NCBI GenBank assembly: GCA_021835265.1
Contig: JAKBQK010000130.1
Span: 1 to 6,104, forward strand
Direction of reading: 5' to 3'
DNA length: 6,104 bases
Origin: Thermoplasmata archaeon
Lineage (GTDB): Archaea; Thermoplasmatota; Thermoplasmata; Thermoplasmatales; Thermoplasmataceae
The notes beneath the pieces are model-generated. The model was not told the DNA's origin and ran no database searches. It was given only the letters and a program-made list of their open reading frames with translations. Made by a program: the position numbers and the translations under genes. This document shows positions 6,089 to 6,104 of this stretch, one piece after another. Positions within the stretch are counted from its first letter, which is position 1; the number at the start of each line of letters is the position of its first letter.

Positions 6089-6104
6089 TTTTCATTGAGA
6101 GAAT

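Noticed and set aside
1..6104. CRISPR array.
   Set aside because: No set of regularly spaced direct repeats was seen anywhere in the window.

Overview
The window looks archaeal. The clearest sign is a minus-strand tRNA-Ala (anticodon TGC) near the right edge: it has archaeal-type sequence, no encoded CCA, a TATA-like box about 26-33 bases upstream and a T-run just after its 3' end. The protein genes are AT-rich, use mostly AGA/AGG for arginine, and have Shine-Dalgarno sites of the GAGG and GGTGAT type. I cannot name the lineage with confidence. A thaumarchaeal or thermoplasmatal origin is possible, but this is only an impression.

Layout, in transcription order from right to left, all on the minus strand: tRNA-Ala (5984-6055) with a hairpin/T-run terminator (5960-5983); a stretch of about 390 bases with no convincing gene, holding a striking nested inverted repeat (5703-5866) and the probable promoter of the operon (about 5630-5650); then a tightly packed four-gene operon. 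The operon encodes a 1203-residue Eco57I-type N6-adenine DNA methyltransferase (1959-5570), an XRE-type HTH protein fused to an ImmA/IrrE (COG2856) zinc metallopeptidase domain (809-1957), a PIN-fold DUF4411-type protein (321-812), and the first 102 residues of a further gene (1-308) that runs off the left edge and resembles the N-terminus of PLD-nuclease/SNF2-helicase proteins. Gaps are 1 base, a 4-base ATGA overlap and 12 bases, so co-transcription and translational coupling are very likely.

Working hypothesis: this is a composite defence locus. The methyltransferase and the downstream PLD-helicase candidate would form a modification/restriction pair. The HTH-ImmA and PIN genes form a toxin-antitoxin-like pair of a type seen elsewhere, here inserted between the two restriction-modification genes. 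By analogy with the anticodon nuclease PrrC embedded in an hsd operon, the PIN protein could be a back-up abortive effector, with the HTH-protease as its regulator. The domain calls rest on visible motifs; the joint function is inference.
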